Assembly (NCBI RefSeq): GCF_028204155.1
Contig: NZ_JAQLOI010000001.1
Coordinates: forward strand, 2,666,001 to 2,730,000
Origin: Vibrio algarum
GTDB lineage: Bacteria; Pseudomonadota; Gammaproteobacteria; Enterobacterales; Vibrionaceae
DNA: 64,000 nucleotides
Reading direction: 5' to 3'
Under the pieces are notes generated by a model that worked only from the letters and a program-made list of their open reading frames with translations, made no database searches and was not told where the DNA came from. This document shows, one piece after another, positions 1 through 9,302 of this stretch (positions within the stretch are counted from its first letter, which is position 1; each line of letters opens with the position of its first letter). A program made the position numbers and the translations under genes.

Positions 1-2462
1 TCTTAATCCATCAGGAAAGTAACGTTATTGTAAGAGCGATTCGTGACTACTTGCGCCGTGATATTGGTGAAATCCTTATCGATAGCAGCACAATCTACGA
101 ACGTGCTAGACAGCACATTCAACTTATCCGTCCAGACTTTCTTAACCGCGTTAAGAAATACGATGGTGAAGTGCCGCTATTTAGTCACTATCAAATAGAA
201 AGCCAGATTGAATCCGCTTTCCAACGCGAAGTAAGGTTACCGTCAGGTGGTTCAATTGTTATTGACCCTACTGAAGCGTTAACTTCTATTGATATCAACT
301 CTGCTAGAGCAACAAAAGGTAGTGATATTGAAGAGACAGCCCTAAATACTAACCTAGAAGCTGCAGATGAAATTGCTCGCCAATTACGTTTGCGTGACCT
401 TGGTGGTTTAGTGGTTATCGACTTTATTGATATGACACCTGTTCGTCACCAGCGTGAAGTTGAAAATCGTTTACGTGAAGCCGTTCGTCTAGACCGTGCG
501 CGTGTTCAAATTGGCCGTATTTCTCGCTTCGGTCTATTAGAAATGTCTCGTCAACGTTTGAGCCCATCTCTAGCAGAAGCAAGCCACCATATTTGTCCTC
601 GTTGTACGGGTACTGGTGTCGTTCGTGATAATGAATCTCTTGCACTCTCTGTACTTAGACTTATTGAAGAAGAAGCTTTAAAAGACAACAGCTCACAAGT
701 TGTTGCTGTCGTTCCTGTCGCCATCGCCTCTTATCTTCTTAACGAAAAGCGTCGCTCAGTAAATATCATTGAGTCTTCACAAGATGTGAAGGTTATTATT
801 GTTCCAAATTCCGACATGGAAACCCCTCATTTTGAAGTGGTTCGTGTACGTGGCGGTGAAGAACACGATATTCTTTCATACTTGGTGCCTAAGAAATTAG
901 AAGCCATGAAAGAAGCTGAAGCAACTGAACCTTCTGAAGCAGAACTCGTTCCGAAGAAAATTGAAGAACCTGCTCTTAAAGGCTTTGCAGCACCGGCTCC
1001 ACAACCTGTTGCCCCGACTCCAGCACCAACGGTTTCTGAAAAGCCAGAAACGAACGAACCTGGCGTTATTTCGCGCTTTTTCAAAGCACTCTCTAATTTC
1101 TTCTCTAGCCCTGCTGAAGAAGTAAAAGAAGAGAAACCTAAAGAAGAAGTGGCGGATAATCGCAACAATCGTAACAATCGCAACAATCGCAACAATCGCA
1201 ATGACAACCGTCGTCGTAATTCGCGAGATGGTAACCGCGATCAAAATAAGAATCGCCGTAAGCCAAATCGTAATGATCAACAAGACCAACAACAAGACGA
1301 ACAAACGGAAATCAAGCCAAATCAACGCCGTGACAACCGTCGACCTAAGCAAGACAAAAAGGTCAATAAGTCTAACTCTAAGGTCGCTGAGCAAGGTCAA
1401 CAGATCGCTGCTGAAGCACAAGTTGATTCTGCGCCAGTAGTAGAAGAAAAGAAAACTCAAACCGTTAAGCAACGTCGCCAGCGTCGTCAGCTTAAAAAGC
1501 AAGTTAGAACAAAAGACCAGCAAAATACCGCCGCTCAACAAGTCAATACGACCCAAGTTGAAGCGAAAGTAGAGCAAGACGTTAAGGTTGCTCAAGAAGT
1601 GGTTGAAACTAACAAGCCAGTTGTTGCTCAAGGCGAACAGAAAGAAGAACCAAAACGTCGTAGTCGTCGTACTCCTCGTCACTTACGTGCAAGTGGACAA
1701 CGCCGTCGTCGTGGTCGCGATCGTAAACCTAACCCATTCCGCCTACGTAAAGGTGGTGTAGCCTCTCCTGAGATGGCAATGGGCAAAGTAATACCGAAGT
1801 ACGACCTTGCAAAACCAAGACGTAAAGAAAGAACACGCATTACGCCTGAAGTTGAGCAAGTCATATTGAACGGCTTCGCATGCCCTGAAATGGCCATGGG
1901 TAAAGTCATCATACTTCGTGACATCGTGGAAACGAAAACAGCAGAAGTCAAAGTTGCACCGGTTATTGAGCAAGCGCCTATCGAGGCTCCAGTTCAAAAC
2001 GAGCAAGCTCCAGCTAAAGAAGTGACACCTGTTGCTGAAGTAGCGGAAAAATCGGTTGTTGAGACAGACATCGTTGAAACATCGGTTCAGGAAGCACCTG
2101 TTGCTGAGGCAGAAATAGTTGAAGCAGAAATAGTTGAAGCGCAAGTAGCTGACGAACCTGTCGCTGAACCAGTAATTGAAGCGCCTATCGTTGAAGTGAA
2201 AACAGCACCTGTAGACGTTGTAGCTCCACAAGTTGAAGTAGAAGTGAAGCAAGCAGCCGCTGTAGTAGCCAAACCTAAAGTAGGCACTCAGAAGCGAAAA
2301 GCTCACGCTGGTTCTGCAATGGCTAAAGCACCTGGACCTCAAGAGATCAAAGAGATTGAAGTTAAGGCTGCACCATTAAAAGAAGAGCGTTATACACCGA
2401 AAGGTGCTGGTAGCCAATCGGCAACTAGTCAAGCCTCTTCTGGTACATCTAAGACGATGTAA
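1..2462 (+). CDS. rne: Ribonuclease E, C-terminal 819 residues (5' end outside window)
   Basis: The frame is open from the first complete codon (position 3) and the window cuts off the N-terminal S1/5'-sensor part; the internal TTG at 51 is not a start. RNase E is the membrane-associated endonuclease that scaffolds the RNA degradosome. Visible catalytic features are the two metal-binding aspartates in SIDINS and VIDFIDM, and the zinc-link CPRCTGTG. After about visible residue 315 the protein becomes a low-complexity scaffold: a short proline/alanine stretch, an RNN repeat (1158-1203), arginine-rich RNA-binding segments, two copies of PEMAMGKVI (1767-1793 and 1883-1909), an acidic VAE/IVE repeat region, and a C-terminal tail that by family knowledge contacts PNPase. 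It is followed by a strong intrinsic terminator. Identification is certain; partner assignments in the scaffold are inferred. Confidence 0.97.
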   Translation, partial: LIHQESNVIVRAIRDYLRRDIGEILIDSSTIYERARQHIQLIRPDFLNRVKKYDGEVPLFSHYQIESQIESAFQREVRLPSGGSIVIDPTEALTSIDINSARATKGSDIEETALNTNLEAADEIARQLRLRDLGGLVVIDFIDMTPVRHQREVENRLREAVRLDRARVQIGRISRFGLLEMSRQRLSPSLAEASHHICPRCTGTGVVRDNESLALSVLRLIEEEALKDNSSQVVAVVPVAIASYLLNEKRRSVNIIESSQDVKVIIVPNSDMETPHFEVVRVRGGEEHDILSYLVPKKLEAMKEAEATEPSEAELVPKKIEEPALKGFAAPAPQPVAPTPAPTVSEKPETNEPGVISRFFKALSNFFSSPAEEVKEEKPKEEVADNRNNRNNRNNRNNRNDNRRRNSRDGNRDQNKNRRKPNRNDQQDQQQDEQTEIKPNQRRDNRRPKQDKKVNKSNSKVAEQGQQIAAEAQVDSAPVVEEKKTQTVKQRRQRRQLKKQVRTKDQQNTAAQQVNTTQVEAKVEQDVKVAQEVVETNKPVVAQGEQKEEPKRRSRRTPRHLRASGQRRRRGRDRKPNPFRLRKGGVASPEMAMGKVIPKYDLAKPRRKERTRITPEVEQVILNGFACPEMAMGKVIILRDIVETKTAEVKVAPVIEQAPIEAPVQNEQAPAKEVTPVAEVAEKSVVETDIVETSVQEAPVAEAEIVEAEIVEAQVADEPVAEPVIEAPIVEVKTAPVDVVAPQVEVEVKQAAAVVAKPKVGTQKRKAHAGSAMAKAPGPQEIKEIEVKAAPLKEERYTPKGAGSQSATSQASSGTSKTM

Positions 2463-2510
2463 TTTGCTCTGTATAACTGAGCAGTAAGCGCCCAGTTAAC
2501 GGCATAAATA

Positions 2511-2544
2511 AAAAGGTAAGACTCTGGAAGTCTTACCTTTTTTT
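2511..2544. terminator. Bidirectional intrinsic terminator after rne
   Basis: Arms AAGGTAAGACT and AGTCTTACCTT enclose the 5-base loop CTGGA. A T-run follows on the plus strand and an A-run precedes it, so it can end both rne and the convergent ABC exporter gene. Confidence 0.9.
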
Positions 2545-2594
2545 ATATTATCAATCAGGAAAATTATTCACCAGAACAAAAAACAAAAATGATA

Positions 2595-4385
2595 TTACGC
2601 CTGACTACCATATAGCGTCTGATATAAACCGTCTTCTTGCACTAGATCATGATGATTTCCAGATTGAATAACCTTTCCATCCTCCAGCACGTAAATTAAA
2701 TCTGCTTGTTTCACTGCGGATAAACGATGCGCAACTATTAGTGTTGTTTTACCGTCTAAAAACGTATTCAATGCTTGGTGCAAAGCAGATTCCGTAGAAG
2801 TGTCTAGTGCTGATGTAGCTTCGTCTAATATGACTAAATCAGGATTGACTAACACCATTCTTGCTATCGCTAACCGTTGCCTCTGACCACCCGACAACTT
2901 CACCCCTTGACGACCTAGTTCAGAACTCAACTGGTTAGGCAATGCGAGCACAAAGTCGGACAACTGAGCGACCTTAAGCGCATTCCAGATATATTCATCA
3001 CTATATTTTTCACCCAGTGTCAGGTTTTCTCTCAAGGTATCATTGAAGATCATAGGATGCTGTAACACAACTGCTAGCTTTTCTCTTAAACCTTCATAAC
3101 CGACATCCTCAATAGGGTGACCATTAATGAGTATGTCTCCTTTGGTTTTTTGATAGATACCAAGTAACAATTGGATGAGTGTGGATTTTCCACCGCCGGA
3201 TGCTCCAACTAAAGCGACCCGTTTGCCTCGGGGGATGCATAAGCTCAGATCATCGATGACGCGCCTTTCTGCATCGTAAGCAAACTCAATATTTTTGAAC
3301 TCGATATCAAATGATTGGTTATTCTCAAAAGGAACGAGTTTCGGTGGATACACCTTTTGTTCATCCAGCATCAGTAAACCATTTAAACGTTTCATTGCTG
3401 CTGATGCACTAAACCATGAGTATTGAATGCTGAGTAAATCTTGGATTGGTGACAACATGTACCAGAGGTAGCCAAAAATAGCGAATATTTGGCCGACAGT
3501 AAGATCGCCCATAAGAACTAATATCATCGCAGCGGCACGAAATATCTCAAAGCCGATAAGAAACAGTAAAAACGAAATACGATTTGCAGCATCTGATTGC
3601 CAAGCATAATTATCCGCATCCTGCCTAATGCCTTCGGCATCTTGCATTAATCTGTCTAAATAAACTCGCTCTCGATTAGACGCTCTCAATTGGTATAAAC
3701 CATCTAAGGTTTCTACTAGCCGTTGCTGAAACCTCTCAAAGGAACGATTCTCTTTTTTCTTCAGTTCCTTTACTTTGTGCCCCATTTTTTTGGACAGGAA
3801 TACGATGACTGGATTGAGTAAAATAATGAAAAGAGCCAGCTTCCAGTCTAACCAAAAAAGAACGAGAGAAATGCCGATAATCGATAAAATGCTGACCACG
3901 AATCGGCTCATGGTTGAACCAATAAACTTATCAACGGTTTCGATATCCGTGACAAGATAAGATGTTAATGCACCAGACCCCCTTTCTTCATATTGACGCA
4001 TATTTATCTTGCCGAGTTTTTCTAAAAGACCCTTTCTTAATGTACAAGTAAGGGATTTAGACACTAGGGTAAACTGGCGAGCTTGTAAAATATTTAGCCC
4101 CTGACTCACTAGGCGCATCAAAACGATGAGTAACAAAACCACCGTGATATAGCCTTCGGCACTATATAGAAAGGTTGGCATTATGCGGTTAAGAACTGCA
4201 ATCCCAGCCCCTGGTTGTTGTAACAACACCTCATCAACTAACAATGGCAGCAATAAGGGAATAGGAACACTAATCACTGCAGCCAAGACCGCAACGAGAT
4301 TGGCAATTATCAGTTTTTTCTTATGTTGTTTGGCATGATGGTATAGCCATTTTGTATTAATTTCTTTTAATGCGTGAATTGACAC
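2595..4385 (-). CDS. ABC exporter, fused permease-ATPase, next to haem receptor
   Basis: A type IV half-transporter of about 596 residues that should work as a homodimer in the inner membrane. The N-terminal half has about six membrane segments. The C-terminal nucleotide-binding domain has Walker A GASGGGKST, signature LSGGQRQR, Walker B LVILDEA and an H-loop (IVAHRLS). The frame is open to a TTG at 4424, but that codon lies inside a terminator hairpin. I prefer GTG at 4385, which has GGAT upstream and leaves the hairpin untranslated. It lies just downstream of the TonB-dependent receptor on the same strand, which suggests a role linked to haem or iron, but the substrate cannot be read from the sequence. 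Peptide, lipid or siderophore-like export are all possible. Confidence 0.85.
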   Translation of the reverse strand: MSIHALKEINTKWLYHHAKQHKKKLIIANLVAVLAAVISVPIPLLLPLLVDEVLLQQPGAGIAVLNRIMPTFLYSAEGYITVVLLLIVLMRLVSQGLNILQARQFTLVSKSLTCTLRKGLLEKLGKINMRQYEERGSGALTSYLVTDIETVDKFIGSTMSRFVVSILSIIGISLVLFWLDWKLALFIILLNPVIVFLSKKMGHKVKELKKKENRSFERFQQRLVETLDGLYQLRASNRERVYLDRLMQDAEGIRQDADNYAWQSDAANRISFLLFLIGFEIFRAAAMILVLMGDLTVGQIFAIFGYLWYMLSPIQDLLSIQYSWFSASAAMKRLNGLLMLDEQKVYPPKLVPFENNQSFDIEFKNIEFAYDAERRVIDDLSLCIPRGKRVALVGASGGGKSTLIQLLLGIYQKTKGDILINGHPIEDVGYEGLREKLAVVLQHPMIFNDTLRENLTLGEKYSDEYIWNALKVAQLSDFVLALPNQLSSELGRQGVKLSGGQRQRLAIARMVLVNPDLVILDEATSALDTSTESALHQALNTFLDGKTTLIVAHRLSAVKQADLIYVLEDGKVIQSGNHHDLVQEDGLYQTLYGSQA

Positions 4386-4402
4386 TATCGGTATCCAAAT
4401 TA

Positions 4403-4436
4403 AAAAAGCTGTCTTATTACTCAAAGACAGCTTTTG
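4403..4436 (-). terminator. Intrinsic terminator downstream of the TonB-dependent receptor
   Basis: Arms AAAAGCTGTCTT and AAGACAGCTTTT form a 12-bp stem; on the minus strand the stem is followed by TTTTTT. It lies between the receptor and the ABC exporter gene and overlaps the most upstream possible start of the latter, so exporter expression is probably low or read-through dependent. Confidence 0.8.
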
Positions 4437-4463
4437 GTTTAAAGAGTTTAAGATAAGAAATAT

Positions 4464-6602
4464 CTAGAACTGATAATCCACAGCAACGCCCCAATTACGG
4501 CCAGGTTGTGACTTTATATCTTTATTAAAGCTATTCGTTTCTGTTCGTCCAGCGATGTCATCGTATAACCAGTACTTTTTATCTAAAGCGTTAAATAGAC
4601 CAGCTGATAGTCTCAAGTTTTGGGTTGGTTGATAGTATGTTGTGAAATCAACCAGCGTATAACCCGCTACATTTTCATTGTCATCGGATTGCCAATCATC
4701 TTTAGCCGCAACCATTTTCACATTAACCGCTGCACCATATAAATCTCTATCAAGCCCCAAGCCAATAACACTAGTTAATGGCGCTACCGAATCTAAAGCA
4801 TCGCCTGTTTTTTTGTCTTCACCGTCTAAATAGGCAACACTGATACGGCTATACATTCCTTCCGGAGCCGAAAACATTTCATCTAGATAGACCGTCGAAC
4901 TAAACTCAACACCATATATCTCAACCTCATCAAGATTCTTTTTGGTGATCACATCTTTGCCATCTTGTTCGCCAGTGACTTCTTGCGTAATGAAGTCGGT
5001 GTAATCATTATAGAACATAGCCACTTCAAAGCGCGCTGAACTATTTTCACCTCGAAGACCCATTTCATAAGCCGTACTTCTCTCAGCCTTTAAGTCTGGG
5101 TTAGCCTCAATTATCGCACCTTGGTCATAAAAGTAGTATAAATCGTAAACGGTTGGTGCTTTAAAACCTTGACTCACCTGCCCAAAAACAGAGAGCTGAT
5201 CATTGAAATGGTAAACGGTTCCTAACTTACCTGTCACTGCGCTATCCTCATTTTTAGGATAGTCGGTCGTGTAACCTGAATCCGTTGTCGGATCAGCAGT
5301 GTAGGAATCGAAACGAAGCCCCGCAGTAACAATTAGACGCTCTTGCATAAAGAACGCTTGGTCTTGTATAAACAACCCCCACTGCATAACATTCGCGTCA
5401 GGAATCCCTGTGCTTCCGGGTGTTACCGTTCCGAAATCATATTTATGATCGGTGTTATCTAGACTAAAATCATTATTTAAGAACGTCGCTCCATAGGTGA
5501 ATTCATGCGCATTATTGCCGAACATCACTATTTTAGAGAGCTGCGTATCCACCTGAATTGTACGGTCTGAAGCCTCACGCTCTCGCATGCGTCGACCAGA
5601 GAAAGGTGTCGTATCATAATTCTCCGATAAGGAATTCGAATCTTGATAATTTACTGACCAATCTAATGAGTCCGCTAACAATGTATCCATAAACATTTGA
5701 TGCTCAAAGCCAACACGCAAACGCTCAGAAACATCTTCGTTATAGTTATCCGTATAGGTGAACCCAGGCATAATGCTATAGCCATTATAGTTCAGTTCAT
5801 CTTCATCATACTGCTGCTTATAATACTCTACGGTCAAACCAACTCGATTGTCTTCATTCACTTGATAAAATGCTTTACCTAAAAGGTTACCCAACTCTTT
5901 ATCCGCTGGATTTGCAGCACCACGGTCTGGCCCTTCAATGTCAGCACCTGAACCATGTGTCTCTGTTTCGTGTCCGTTGGCATAAGTCGCCATTAATAAG
6001 GTTTCGAGCTTATCTTTACGCATCGCCCAGTTCAGGGTCGTTTTAAACTCATCATTTGCTGAAGCGTACCCACTTTTTATACCAAAGCGGTGCTCGTCAT
6101 CGGATGTCGTTAAGTAATCTTGTGGGTTTTTGGTTCGCATTAAAACTACGCCACCCAAAGCATCGGAGCCATACAAGGTAGAGGAAGGGCCTTTGTTTAC
6201 TTCGATTGACTGTAATGTATCCACTTCAATCGTATTAGGATACTTTCGTTGCTCCGTAGAGCCAGGGTTATAGGATGAAGGTTGCTGCACCCCGTCCACC
6301 ATCATTTTAACCCTACTCTCTTCAACCCCTCTAATGTTGACTCCAGACACACCAAAACGGCCGGAACCTTGAGCATCGACACCGGGCGTATATTGGAAGA
6401 CATCCTTCAACTCGTTGGTTAAGTTATTATTTAAGTCATCGGAAGATATTACATCAATTGAAGATGACACATCCTTTTTACTCTGCTCGGTACGTGTACC
6501 TGACACTACAACTTCTTCGAAAGAGTATGTTTCTGCATAGGTTGTTGCAGACAAAGTAAGTAAACCACCGATAGCCACCGCTAATCTTGTTTTCCTAAGC
6601 AT
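4464..6602 (-). CDS. TonB-dependent outer-membrane receptor (haem-locus, HuvA/HutA-like by context)
   Basis: 712 residues with a signal peptide (cleavage near TYA-ET), a TonB box in EEVVVSGTR, a plug domain (residues about 40-160, with the usual VDTLQSIEVNKGPSS segment) and a 22-strand barrel ending in aromatic F (AVDYQF). The FRAP-like motif is FKAP and the NPNL-like motif is NPDL. The histidine normally found between these motifs in haem receptors is missing. The start ATG has AAAGGA upstream. It follows hutZ on the same strand after 120 bases, the order seen for huvA-huvZ in Vibrio anguillarum. TonB-dependent receptor is certain; haem or haemoglobin as ligand is inferred from location only. 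Confidence 0.9.
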   Translation of the reverse strand: MLRKTRLAVAIGGLLTLSATTYAETYSFEEVVVSGTRTEQSKKDVSSSIDVISSDDLNNNLTNELKDVFQYTPGVDAQGSGRFGVSGVNIRGVEESRVKMMVDGVQQPSSYNPGSTEQRKYPNTIEVDTLQSIEVNKGPSSTLYGSDALGGVVLMRTKNPQDYLTTSDDEHRFGIKSGYASANDEFKTTLNWAMRKDKLETLLMATYANGHETETHGSGADIEGPDRGAANPADKELGNLLGKAFYQVNEDNRVGLTVEYYKQQYDEDELNYNGYSIMPGFTYTDNYNEDVSERLRVGFEHQMFMDTLLADSLDWSVNYQDSNSLSENYDTTPFSGRRMREREASDRTIQVDTQLSKIVMFGNNAHEFTYGATFLNNDFSLDNTDHKYDFGTVTPGSTGIPDANVMQWGLFIQDQAFFMQERLIVTAGLRFDSYTADPTTDSGYTTDYPKNEDSAVTGKLGTVYHFNDQLSVFGQVSQGFKAPTVYDLYYFYDQGAIIEANPDLKAERSTAYEMGLRGENSSARFEVAMFYNDYTDFITQEVTGEQDGKDVITKKNLDEVEIYGVEFSSTVYLDEMFSAPEGMYSRISVAYLDGEDKKTGDALDSVAPLTSVIGLGLDRDLYGAAVNVKMVAAKDDWQSDDNENVAGYTLVDFTTYYQPTQNLRLSAGLFNALDKKYWLYDDIAGRTETNSFNKDIKSQPGRNWGVAVDYQF

Positions 6603-6641
6603 TTTTTTATCCTTTATCCAATTTTTAGGCGAACAAACCCG

Positions 6642-6666
6642 CAGATGAGACTCGATATCTCATCTG
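6642..6666. repeat. Perfect 9-bp inverted repeat between hutZ and the receptor gene
   Basis: CAGATGAGA and TCTCATCTG are separated by 7 bases. No T-run follows on either strand. It lies in the leader of the receptor transcript and could form an RNA hairpin or serve as an operator. Confidence 0.6.
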
Positions 6667-6722
6667 GTGCTTTATGTTTGCTACATTATTTATTTGATAT
6701 TTAAATCAAGTACGATGTGGCC

Positions 6723-7241
6723 TTATTTATTTTTTATATGGCCTTCATCTAGGTGAACGATATCCACTAGATCACTTCCCGTCACATCAAACGCCTTACC
6801 AAAACCTTTAACAAAGCGCCCTTTCTCTGGGATAAGTTGATACATATGAAAATCGCCTAGTTTGCTCAAATTACTAACAATTTCTCCAAATCGCTGTTCA
6901 AGTGCGCGAATAGCTTCCCACCAAGAATCCGATTCTCTATGAACTAAATTGGCTGTGGTATCGAAACTCAAACGCTTGCGAGCATAGATACTTCTCGAAT
7001 CTTGCTCATCTTCTATCATCATAATTGACACTTTCTGATGACTTTTTATATTCTGCCCATGCTTTGCAATATCACTAATCAAGATATAGTAGCCATCGGG
7101 TAGGTAAACAAATGGCGTGTAGCTTACATGTGGGCAACCATCGTAAGTAAGAGTCGCCATTTGCAAGGTTTTTTGTTGCTGACGGAATTCGACAATTTCA
7201 CTTCCAATACGGTTTTGAATTCGCTGTTGTTTATTTTCCAT
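6723..7241 (-). CDS. hutZ: Haem utilisation protein HutZ (HugZ family)
   Basis: 172 residues, the usual length for the family. HutZ is a cytoplasmic haem-binding protein of the split-barrel (pyridoxamine-phosphate-oxidase-like) fold that in V. cholerae degrades haem to release iron. Visible features are the N-terminal barrel strands (LQMATLTYDGCPHVSYTPF), the FHMYQLIPEKGRFVKGFGKA segment near residue 135, and a C-terminal GH (H168) in the position of the haem-ligating histidine of V. cholerae HutZ. Its start overlaps the end of hutX by 11 bases, so the two are translationally coupled. It belongs to the Fur-controlled minus-strand arm hutW-hutX-hutZ. Confidence 0.93.
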   Translation of the reverse strand: MENKQQRIQNRIGSEIVEFRQQQKTLQMATLTYDGCPHVSYTPFVYLPDGYYILISDIAKHGQNIKSHQKVSIMMIEDEQDSRSIYARKRLSFDTTANLVHRESDSWWEAIRALEQRFGEIVSNLSKLGDFHMYQLIPEKGRFVKGFGKAFDVTGSDLVDIVHLDEGHIKNK

Positions 7242-7761
7242 TGCTTAAGTCCTTCTTTAAGCGATTGAATAACTCTATTTGCCCAGCAATTATCTGGCGT
7301 TTTTTGTCACGACCTAAATAAACTTTAAAAATGCAGTTTCCTGCTTGGTCATAAAAACCAATGAAATAGCTTTCCATGCCTTTAAACGGTTTAGAAACAC
7401 ACGCAACATCCGTCACCAAATCAATCTTTAAATGACCATTTAACTCACCGTCTTTTCTACCCATCAGATTGTAATAACCATGGGCTACCTTTCCTTTTGG
7501 AAACGGGGCTTTTGCTTCAAAAATTGAACCATGAGAATGGATAATAGTGGTGACTCGTCCCCATGTAGGCAACGTCTCTAGGATAGTTTGCGTTTTATCA
7601 CCAGAATAAGTTGAAACATATTGGCTCGGCAGTGCTAGAGTCACTTCTCCTTCTGACCGCTCTAAACGATTTGCCATCTCTGAAACAGAAATATTAGGTT
7701 CTTGTTCATTAAGTTCTTGCACCGTTTTTTTGAGCTGACCTATTGGGTAAGTTACGTTCAT
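7231..7761 (-). CDS. hutX: Haem utilisation cytosolic carrier HutX
   Basis: 176 residues. HutX belongs to the HutX/HuvX family, cytosolic proteins that bind haem and hand it to HutZ. The N-terminus is helical and the core (SHGSIFEAKAPFPKGKVAHGYYN, residues about 75-100) carries the histidines and tyrosines typical of the family; VSKPFKGMESYFIGFYD follows. The ATG has AGGAG upstream. It lies 17 bases downstream of hutW and overlaps hutZ by 11 bases, a single operon. Confidence 0.92.
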   Translation of the reverse strand: MNVTYPIGQLKKTVQELNEQEPNISVSEMANRLERSEGEVTLALPSQYVSTYSGDKTQTILETLPTWGRVTTIIHSHGSIFEAKAPFPKGKVAHGYYNLMGRKDGELNGHLKIDLVTDVACVSKPFKGMESYFIGFYDQAGNCIFKVYLGRDKKRQIIAGQIELFNRLKKDLSNGK

Positions 7762-7778
7762 GGTTATATTTCTCCTGA

Positions 7779-9130
7779 CTATGCAGCACGCATTAATTTA
7801 TGATTATGTTCAACAACTTGTATTAGGTTTTGAGCTAACGTAACAGACCAAAATTGCCCTGCTATCGTCAAGCTGAGATACTCTTTGTCTAACTGAATCA
7901 GACCGTTACTTTGCCATGCCGTAAACAAAGGTAATAGCGGTTCAAAGAGTTCACTGCCATAGGTTGAATCAAGACGGTGTTTTGCCAATACACCTTTATC
8001 AAAGGCAGATTTAATTTCAGCACTTATATTACGAGTTACTGGGGCGTTAAACGCCATGCCTATTGGAAATGTTCTATTCGCTACTGCTTCGATGTAGGTA
8101 TCCATATTTCGTGTATGCATCATTTGAATACCACCAACATTTCCACCAGCACCTGCACCGACAGGTAGCACTTCTGCCGTTGTCTTGGCTAAGCTGTTAT
8201 AAATACTTCGCTCCCTGTTGGAAGAGGACCAATGGTTCACGCTCAATCTCTTTTGATGGTGCTGTTCCATAAACTGGACGCCACGTTGATACATTCTTGC
8301 TTTCAATGCGGTATCCGCTGGTGCAGGTAATTTGCCTTTTTCGACCAGTTGAGCCATTGGGAAGCCTTTCATTTCAATTAACTGATAAAGATCAACCCCA
8401 TGAGCCCCTGATTCTAGATAATCGTTTAGGTCTTGCTCCCAAATATCCAATGTTTGATGTGGCAAGCCATAAAGCAGATCAAGGACCACTGGTGCGGCGT
8501 TATAACTCACAAGTTCTTGAGTCCTATTTAAGACATATTCTCTATCATCTAAGCGCTTTGCCGCTCGTCTAACTGTTGAATTAAAGGATTGGATACCAAA
8601 AGAAAAGCGATTAAACCCCCTTCCAACGCACGTTCAAATTTCTCTGCATTGAACCCGTTCAATCGACCTTCGAGGGTAATCTCGCAATCAGGGGTTAATG
8701 GAAATAGACGCCGAATGGTTTTACCCAATAACTCCAGCTGTTCTGCACTTAAATCCGTAGGAGTGCCCCCTCCAATGTAAACCGCATGAAACGGCGCTGA
8801 TTTTGTCCAACTCAATTGTGACTTCCACTCAAGTTCGGTCAGAAGCGCCTGAAAGTAGCTTTCGATGAGTTTTTTGCTAGAGGCATACTGGAAAAAATTA
8901 CAGAAAGTACAACGAACTCGACAAAATGGGATATGTACATATAAGCAGCGAGAATGTTCTTTCCCTGCCGTAAGCGCAAGTTTTCTTGTGAGTTCAGATT
9001 GAACACTAACTGCACTTATGGGAACGGCCTGTCCACCCGCATGAGCGCCTTTTTTTCTGACAAATGCATTACTTATCGGATCAGGAGAATGGCATCCAAC
9101 CAAATTTACATCGTTTAAATCAATAATCAT
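7779..9130 (-). CDS. hutW: Radical SAM haem-utilisation protein HutW (frameshifted in this sequence)
   Basis: HutW is a HemN-like radical SAM enzyme of the haem utilisation locus. The N-terminal fragment has the [4Fe-4S]/SAM motif CRVRCTFC (CxxxCxxC) and GGGTPT. It reads into a stop after LEGGLIAFLL, whereas the other frame reads GFNRFSFGIQSFNSTVRRAA and runs on without a stop through LVSYNAAPVVLDLLYGLPHQT to the end. One extra G in the run at 8616-8620 (CCCCC on the plus strand) joins both parts into 450 residues, the usual length. I read this as a base missing from the sequence; a genuine mutation or phase-variable tract is the alternative. It is the first gene of hutWXZ and starts 173 bases from tonB, facing away from it across the Fur operator. 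Confidence 0.88.
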
Positions 9131-9211
9131 GGACGAACAGCAACCTTACTAAATGTCTTATTTTTAAAGAGTTCTGAAATTGCGGCTAATACTAACGCCT
9201 AATTTTATATT

Positions 9212-9250
9212 TGTAAATGATAATTGATCTCATTCGCATTATCATTTACA
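9212..9250. promoter_or_regulatory. Palindromic Fur operator between hutW and tonB
   Basis: TGTAAATGATAAT (9212-9224) and ATTATCATTTACA (9238-9250) are perfect 13-base inverted copies with a 13-base spacer. Each arm contains GATAAT/ATTATC, the core of the Fur box. It sits in the divergent promoter region of the two haem operons and would allow iron-dependent repression of both. Confidence 0.8.
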
Positions 9251-9302
9251 CTTTGATCCGAAATCATTATTCAAGTGAACGGGCATCATTCAAGGGGCGA
9301 CA

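Noticed and set aside
827..2342. Several long minus-strand frames inside rne
   Set aside because: They mirror the low-complexity scaffold of RNase E; translations are rich in S, F, N or R with no domain, and the plus-strand frame is clearly coding.
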